This document shows positions 57,882-64,000 of a stretch of 64,000 nt of DNA, in pieces. Under the pieces are notes generated by a model. The model searched no databases. It had not been told where the DNA came from and was given only the letters and a program-made list of their open reading frames with translations. The stretch is from Marthasterias glacialis (Eukaryota > Echinodermata > Asteroidea > Forcipulatida > Asteriidae). The stretch is taken from the NCBI GenBank assembly GCA_911728455.2, contig OU452228.1, forward strand, positions 5,890,001-5,954,000, given 5' to 3'. Numbering within the stretch: the first letter of the stretch is position 1; every line of letters starts with the position of its first letter. The position numbers and the translations under genes were made by a program.

Positions 57882-60800
57882 TTGTTTTCACTCTGTCACA
57901 GCTTCGTGTACAAAAGTGCCATTAGACAGGCTTTTGAAGCGCATTCGGAGCAGCCCCGCTCCCTGGTGGTTTCAAGGTGGAAGATGGCCCTGGCTGTCCG
58001 GGAAAACCAGATTTTCGGATGCAGGACTATAGCAGCTACCTGCAGGTACAAGAAATTTCTCTCTAGCCCCATTATTTCTGGAGTTATTGGCCGTGGCGCT
58101 GCCGACTTCTTCTTTCGGCGTTTTTTTTGCTGGCTTCGGTCCAGCACACACGTATAGGGGCCTTTGCTATTGTTGACGTACACACAGCATGGCCTTTTGC
58201 ACTGGACATCCTCGGGGTGTCCTCACTCCGCGGTCCCTGGCATCCTCTCTGCTTATCCCGCAGCCACAAGACCGGCATTTCTGGGAAGCCCATGAGCAGG
58301 GCTTTCCAACAGTGTCAGACTTGTCACTTTCCCGCCATTACTTTGGGAGATAGAGCCGTTGCTAAGTCTTGTTTTCACTCTGTTACAGCTTCGTGTACAA
58401 AAGTGCCATTAGACAGGCTTTTGAAGCGCATTCGGAGCAGCCCCGCTCCCTGGTGGTTTCAAGGTGGAAGATGGCCCTGGCTGTCCGGGAAAACCAGATT
58501 TTCGGATGCAGGACTATGGCAGCTACCTGCAGGTACAAGAAATTTCTCTCTAGCCCCATTATTTCTGGAGTTATTGGCCGTGGCGCTGCCGACTTCTTTT
58601 TTCGGCGTTTTTTTTGCTGGCTTCAGTCCAGCACACACGTATAGGGGCCTTTGCTATTGTTGACGTACACACGGCATGGCCGTATGCACTGGACATCCTC
58701 GGGGTGTCCTCACTCCGCGGTCCTTGGCATCCTCCCTGTTTATCCCACAGCCCCAAGACCGGCATTTCTGGAAAGCCCATGAGCAGGGCTTTCCAACAGT
58801 GTGAGACTTTTGACTTTCCCGCAATTACTTTGGGAGATAGAGCCGTTGCTAAGTCTTGTTTTCACTCTGTTACAGCTTCGTGTACAAAAGTGCCATTAGA
58901 CAGGCTTTTGAAGCGCATTCGGAGCAACCCCGCTCCCTGGTGGTTTCAAGGTGGAAGATGGCCCTGGCTGGCCGGGAAAACCAGATTTTCGGATGCAGGA
59001 CTATGGCAGCTACCTGCAGGTACAAGAAATTTCTCTCTAGCCCCATTATTTCTGGAGTTATTGGCCGTGGCGCTGCCGACTTCTTCTTTCGGCGTTTTTT
59101 TTGCTGGCTTCGGTCCAGCACACACGTATAGGGGCCTTTGCTATTGTTGACGTACACACAGCATGGCCTTTTGCACTGGACATCCTCGGGGTGTCCTCAC
59201 TCCGCGGTCCCTGGCATCCTCTCTGTTTATCCCGCAGCCACAAGACCGGCATTTCTGGAAAGCCCATGAGCAGGGCTTTCCAACAGTGTCAGACTTGTCA
59301 CTTTCCCGCCATTACTTTGGGAGATAGAGCCGTTGCTAAGTCTTGTTTTCACTCTGTTACAGCTTCGTGTACAAAAGTGCCATTAGACAGGCTTTTGAAG
59401 CGCATTCGGAGCAGCCCCGCTCCCTGGTGGTTTCAAGGTGGAAGATGGCCCTGGCTGGCCGGGAAAACCAGATTTTCGGATGCAGGACTATGGCAGCTAC
59501 CTGCAGGTACAAGAAATTTCTCTCTAGCCCCATTATTTCTGGAGTTATTGGCCGTGGCGCTGCCGACTTCTTTTTTCGGCGTTTTTTTTTGCTGGCTTCA
59601 GTCCAGCACACACGTATAGGGGCCTTTGCTATTGTTGACGTACACACGGCATGGCCGTATGCACTGGACATCCTCGGGGTGTCCTCACTCCGCGGTCCTT
59701 GGCATCCTCCCTGTTTATCCCGCAGCCCCAAGACCGGCATTTCTGAAAGCCCATGAGCAGGGCTTTCTAACAGTGTCAGACTTTTGACTTTCCCGCCATT
59801 ACTTTGGGAGATAGAGCCGTTGCTAAGTCTTGTTTTCACTCTGTCACAGCTTCGTGTACAAAAGTGCCATTAGACAGGCTTTTGAAGCGCATTCGGAGCA
59901 GCCCCGCTCCCTGGTGGTTTCAAGGTGGAAGATGGCCCTGGCTGGCCGGGAAAACCAGATTTTCGAATGCAGGACTATAGCAGCTACCTGCAGGTACAAG
60001 AAATTTCTCTCTAGCCCCATTATTTCTGGAGTTATTGGCCGTGGCGCTGCCGACTTCTTCTTTCGGCGTTTTTTTTGCTGGCTTCGGTCCAGCACACACG
60101 TATAGGGGCCTTTGCTATTGTTGACGTACACACAGCATGGCCTTTTGCACTGGACATCCTCGGGGTGTCCTCACTCCGCGGTCCCTGGCATCCTCTCTGT
60201 TTATCCCGCAGCCCCAAGACCGGCATTTCTGGATAGCCCATGAGCAGGGCTTTCCAACAGTGTGAGACTTGTCACTTTCCCGCCATTACTTTGGGAGATA
60301 GAGCCGTTGCTAAGTCTTGTTTTCACTCTGTTACAGCTTCGTGTACAAAAGTGCCATTAGACAGGCTTTTGAAGCGCATTCGGAGCAGCCCCGCTCCCTG
60401 GTGGTTTCAAGGTGGAAGATGGCCCTGGCTGTCCGGGAAAACCAGATTTTCGGATGCAGGACTATGGCAGCTACCTGCAGGTACAAGAAATTTCTCTCTA
60501 GCCCCATTATTTCTGGAGTTATTGGCCGTGGCGCTGCCGACTTCTTTTTTCGGCGTTTTTTTTGCTGGCTTCAGTCCAGCACACACGTATAGGGGCCTTT
60601 GCTATTGTTGACCTACACACGGCATGGCCGTATGCACTGGACATCCTCGGGGTGTCCTCACTCCGCGGTCCTTGGCATCCTCCCTGTTTATCCCACAGCC
60701 CCAAGACCGGCATTTCTGGAAAGCCCATGAGCAGGGCTTTCCAACAGTGTGAGACTTTTGACTTTCCCGCCATTACTTTGGGAGATAGAGCCGTTGCTAA

Positions 60801-61778
60801 GTCTTGTTTTCACTCTGTTACAGCTTCGTGTACAAAAGTGCCATTAGACAGGCTTTTGAAGCGCATTCGGAGCAACCCCGCTCCCTGGTGGTTTCAAGGT
60901 GGAAGATGGCCCTGGCTGGCCGGGAAAACCAGATTTTCGGATGCAGGACTATGGCAGCTACCTGCAGGTACAAGAAATTTCTCTCTAGCCCCATTATTTC
61001 TGGAGTTATTGGCCGTGGCGCTGCCGACTTCTTCTTTCGGCGTTTTTTTTGCTGGCTTCGGTCCAGCACACACGTATAGGGGCCTTTGCTATTGTTGACG
61101 TACACACAGCATGGCCTTTTGCATTGGACATCCTCGGGGTGTCCTCACTCCGCGGTCCCTGGCATCCTCTCTGTTTATCCCGCAGCCACAAGACCGGCAT
61201 TTCTTGAAAGCCCATGAGCAGGGCTTTCCAACAGTGTCAGACTTGTCACTTTCCCGCCATTACTTTGGGAGATAGAGCCGTTGCTAAGTCTTGTTTTCAC
61301 TCTGTTACAGCTTCGTGTACAAAAGTGCCATTAGACAGGCTTTTGAAGCGCATTCGGAGCAGCCCCGCTCCCTGGTGGTTTCAAGGTGGAAGATGGCCCT
61401 GGCTGGCCGGGAAAACCAGATTTTCGGATGCAGGACTATGGCAGCTACCTGCAGGTACAAGAAATTTCTCTCTAGCCCCATTATTTCTGGAGTTATTGGC
61501 CGTGGTGCTGCCAACTTCTTTTTTCGGCGTTTTTTTTTGCTGGCTTCAGTCCAGCACACACGTATAGGGGCCTTTGCTATTGTTGACGTACACACAGCAT
61601 GGCCTTTTGCACTGGACATCCTCGGGGTGTCCTCACTCCGCGGTCCCTGGCATCCTCCCTGTTTATCCCGCAGCCCCAAGACCGGCATTTCTGGAAAGCC
61701 CATGAGCAGGGCTTTCCAACAGTGTCAGACTTTTGACTTTCCCGCCATTACTTTGGGAGATAGAGCCGTTGCTAAGTC
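57882..61778 (+). repeat. Tandem four-monomer higher-order repeat, period 1948 bp
   Basis: Units 57882, 58369, 58856 and 59343 recur as 59830, 60317, 60804 and 61291 at an exact 1948-bp shift. Shared markers include GGCTGTCCGGG (58482/60430), TCCCACAGCC (58744/60692), GTGAGACTTTTGAC (58801/60749) and GAGCAACCCC (58923/60871). TTCTTCTTTCGG marks alternate units (about 58107, 59081, 60055, 61029), which hints that a two-monomer unit preceded the four-monomer one. T8 is the rule here. The copies diverge more than in the 972- or 1949-bp repeats, so this is an older event. The fourth pair differs most: 61291 has GGTGCTGCCAAC and GCCTTTTGC, 59343 does not. Confidence 0.88.
59343..59829 (+). repeat. 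Monomer with damaged inverted repeat (1-bp deletion)
   Basis: The left hairpin arm reads CTGAAAGCCC (one G lost, near 59744) and the right arm reads GGGCTTTCTA (C to T, near 59768). The stem shortens from 10 to 8 bp. The change also breaks the frames that normally run through this region on both strands. The unit is otherwise typical and intact neighbours lie on both sides. Confidence 0.9.
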
Positions 61779-63726
61779 TTGTTTTCTTTCTGTTACAGCT
61801 TCGTGTACAAAAGTGCCATTAGACAGGCTTTTGAAGCGCATTCGGAGCAGCCCCGCTCCCTGGTGGTTTCAAGGTGGAAGATGGCCCTGGCTGGCCGGGA
61901 AAACCAGATTTTAGGATGCAGGACTATGGCAGCTACCTGCGGGTACAAGAAATTTCTCTCTAGCCCCATTATTTCTGGAGTTATTGGCCGTGGCGCTGCC
62001 GACTTCTTTTTTCGGCTTTTTTTTTTGCTGGCTTCAGTCCAGCACACACGTATAGGGGCCTTTGCTATTGTTGACGTACACACAGCATGGCCGTATGCAC
62101 TGGACATCCTCGGGGTGTCCTCACTCCGCGGTCCTTGGCATCCTCCCTGTTTATTCCGCAGCCCCAAGACCGGCATTTCTGGAAAGCCCATGAGCAGGGC
62201 TTTCCAACAGTGGGAGACTTTTGACTTTCCCGCCATTACTTTGGGAGATAGAGCCGTTGCTAAGTCTTGTTTTCACTCTGTTACAGCTTCGTGTACAAAA
62301 GTGCCATTAGACAGGCTTTTGAAGCGCATTCGGAGCAGCCCCGCTCCCTGGTGGTTTCAAGGTGGAAGATGGCCCTGGCTGGCCGGGAAAACCAGATTTT
62401 CGGATGCAGGACTATGGCAGCTACCTGCAGGTACAAGAAATTTCTCTCTAGCCCCATTATTTCTGGAGTTATTGGCCGTGGCGCTGCCAACTTCTTTTTT
62501 CGGCGTTTTTTTTTTGCTGGCTCCGGTCCAGCACACACGTAGCGGCCTTTGCTATTGTTGACGTACACACAGCATGGCCTTTTGCACTGGACATCTTCGG
62601 GGTGTCCTCACTCCGCGGTCCCTGGCATCCTCCCTGTTTATCCCGCAGCCCCAAGACCGGCATTTCTGGAAAGCCCATGAGCAGGGCTTTCCAACAGTGT
62701 CCGACTTGTCACTTTCCCGCCATTACTTTGGGAGATAGAGCCGTTGCTAAGTCTTGTTTTCACTCTGTTACAGCTTCGTGTACAAAAGTGTCATTAGACA
62801 GGCTTTTGAAGCACATTCGGAGCAGCCCCGCTCCCTGGTGGTTTCAAGGTGGAAGATGGCCCTGGCTGGCCGGGAAAACCAGATTTTAGGATGCAGGACT
62901 ATGGCAGCTACCTGCAGGTACAAGAAATTTCTCTCTAACCCCATTATTTCTGGAGTTATTGGCCGTGGTGCTGCCGACTTCTTTTTTCGGCGTTTTTTTT
63001 TGCTGGCTTCAGTCCAGCACACACGTATAGGGGCCTTTGCTATTGTTGACGTACACACAGCATGGCCTTTTGCACTGGACATCCTCGGGGTGTCCTCACT
63101 CCGCGGTCCCTGGCATCCTCCCTGTTTATCCCGCAGCCCCAAGACCGGCATTTCTGGAAAGCCCATGAGCAGGGCTTTCCAACAGTGTTAGACTTTTGAC
63201 TTTCCCGCCATTACTTTGGGAGATAGAGCCGTTGCTAAGTCTTGTTTTCACTCTGTTACAGCTTCGTGTACAAAAGTGCCATTAGACAGGCTTTTGAAGC
63301 GCATTCGGAGCAGCCCCGCTCCCTGGTGGTTTCAAGGTGGAAGATGGCCCTGGCTGTCCGGGAAAACCAGATTTTCGGATGCAGGACTATGGCAGCTACC
63401 TGCAGGTACAAGAAATTTCTCTCTAGCCCCATTATTTCTGGAGTTATTGGCCGTGGCGCTGCCGACTTCTTTTTTCGGCGTTTTTTTTGCTGGCTTCAGT
63501 CCAGCACACACGTATAGGGGCCTTTGCTATTGTTGACGTACACTGCATGGCCGTATGCACTGGACATCCTCGGGGTGTCCTCACTCCGCGGTCCCTGGCA
63601 TCCTCCCTGTTTATCCCGCAGCCCCAAGACCGGCATTTCTGGAAAGCCCATGAGCAGGGCTTTCCAACAGTGTTAGACTTTTGACTTTCCCGCCATTACT
63701 TTGGGAGATAGAGCCGTTGCTAAGTC
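61779..63726 (+). repeat. Monomers 61779, 62267, 62754, 63242
   Basis: The 61779 unit has TTTTCTTTCTG, CTGCGGGTAC (PstI site lost), TTCGGC followed by T10, and CAGTGGGAGAC. The 62267 unit is TAGCGG with GGCTCCGGTCC. The 62754 unit has AGTGTCATTAG, GCACATTC, ATTTTAGG and CTCTAACCCC. The 63242 unit (485 bp) has GGCTGTCCGGG, T8 and a 2-bp loss in the CA run (GACGTACACTGCATGG, near 63540). Alleles such as CATCTTCGGGG, ATTTTAGG and GTGTTAGAC resemble 6.2-7.2 kb and 10.6-11.6 kb. Confidence 0.88.
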
Positions 63727-64000
63727 TTGTTTTCACTCTGTTACAGCTTCGTGTACAAAAGTGCCATTAGACAGGCTTTTGAAGCGCATTCGGAGCAGCC
63801 CCGCTCCCTGGTGGTTTCAAGGTGGAAGATGGCCCTGGCTGGCCGGGAAAACCAGATTTTCGGATGCAGGACTATGACAGCTACCTGCAGGTACAAGAAA
63901 TTTCTCTCTAGCCCCATTATTTCTGGAGTTATTGGCCGTGGCGCTGCCAACTTCTTTTTTCGGCGTTTTTTTTTTGCTGGCTTCGGTCCAGCACACACGT
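63727..64000 (+). repeat. Right partial monomer, TAGCGG-like type
   Basis: The first 274 bp of a unit. It carries GCCAACTTC with T10 and TTCGGTCCAG and ends at CACACACGT, exactly at the two-state indel site. The linked alleles predict that the next bases are AGCGG. It has a private CTATGACAG (G to A). The array clearly continues past the window. Confidence 0.93.

Larger units (their letters stand above)
1..64000 (+). repeat. Satellite DNA array, ~488-bp monomer, head to tail
   Basis: The landmark TTGTTTTCAC (one base changed at 8640) recurs every 479-489 bp from 354 to 63727, giving 130 complete units plus two partial ends. All units are in the same orientation and appear to be well over 90% identical by eye. 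Unit lengths are 488 (65), 487 (41), 489 (12), 486 (6), 485 (3), 484 (2) and 479 (1). Nearly all length change comes from three places: a T-run of 8-11, a 2-bp indel at TATAGGGG/TAGCGG, and rare private deletions. No unrelated sequence, inverted unit, transposon, telomere motif or edge is present. Such arrays typify eukaryotic heterochromatin, where unequal exchange and gene conversion homogenise units. I do not recognise the family, and which chromosome region it occupies cannot be told from sequence alone. Confidence 0.99.

Noticed and set aside
1-64000. CRISPR array or bacterial tandem repeats
   Set aside because: The repeats are ~488 bp with no unique spacers, there are no cas genes, and the variant pattern is CpG decay and multimeric duplication, as in eukaryotic satellites.
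1-64000. Hammerhead-ribozyme satellite (as in some newts and schistosomes)
   Set aside because: The conserved CTGATGA core is absent on both strands of the consensus unit.
1-64000. Inverted monomers or a transposon insertion breaking the array
   Set aside because: All 131 landmarks are in the same direction and spacing never departs from 479-489 bp, leaving no room for an insertion or inversion.

Overview
The window is one uninterrupted head-to-tail satellite DNA array with no recognisable gene, RNA gene, mobile element, CRISPR array or origin. Reading it against a fixed landmark (the TTGTTTTCAC motif in every unit) gives 131 landmarks from 354 to 63727. That is 130 complete monomers, a 353-bp partial unit on the left and a 274-bp partial unit on the right. 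Complete monomers are 479-489 bp (65 of 488, 41 of 487, 12 of 489, 6 of 486, 3 of 485, 2 of 484, 1 of 479; mean 487.5). All lie in one orientation. Neither array edge is inside the window.

The organism cannot be named from the sequence. Megabase-style satellite with multimeric higher-order repeats points to a eukaryote's heterochromatin (centromeric, pericentromeric, subtelomeric or sex-chromosomal). Most recurrent differences between monomers are C-to-T or G-to-A changes at CpG positions, the mark of methylated-cytosine decay. That favours a CpG-methylating genome such as a vertebrate. This is an inference; I do not recognise the satellite family.

Layout: 1-2.6 kb, mixed monomers whose first kilobase closely matches 55.1-56.1 kb; 2.6-6.5 kb, a tandem four-monomer unit (1949 bp); 5.6-7.3 kb and 10.0-11.7 kb, a shared block 4386 bp apart; 8-16.5 kb, a three-monomer unit (about 1462 bp) in three consecutive copies plus an earlier one; 17.9-23.7 kb and 30.6-36.4 kb, a twelve- to thirteen-monomer segmental duplication; 22.8-27.6 kb and 42.3-47.6 kb, a second, overlapping segmental duplication; 35.9-40.7 kb, alternating two/three-monomer units; 40.7-42.6 kb, a two-monomer unit (972 bp) in tandem; 49.0-53.8 kb, a five-monomer unit (2436 bp) in tandem; 57.9-61.8 kb, a four-monomer unit (1948 bp) in tandem; 61.8-64 kb, mixed monomers.

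Each monomer carries an exon-like segment with plausible splice signals, a T6-CGGCG-T(8-11) tract, a two-state indel site (TATAGGGG versus TAGCGG) and a 10-bp perfect inverted repeat. Open reading frames of up to 542 codons occur on both strands. They follow from the low stop-codon content of the monomer and the slippage-prone T-tract, and I do not annotate any as a gene.
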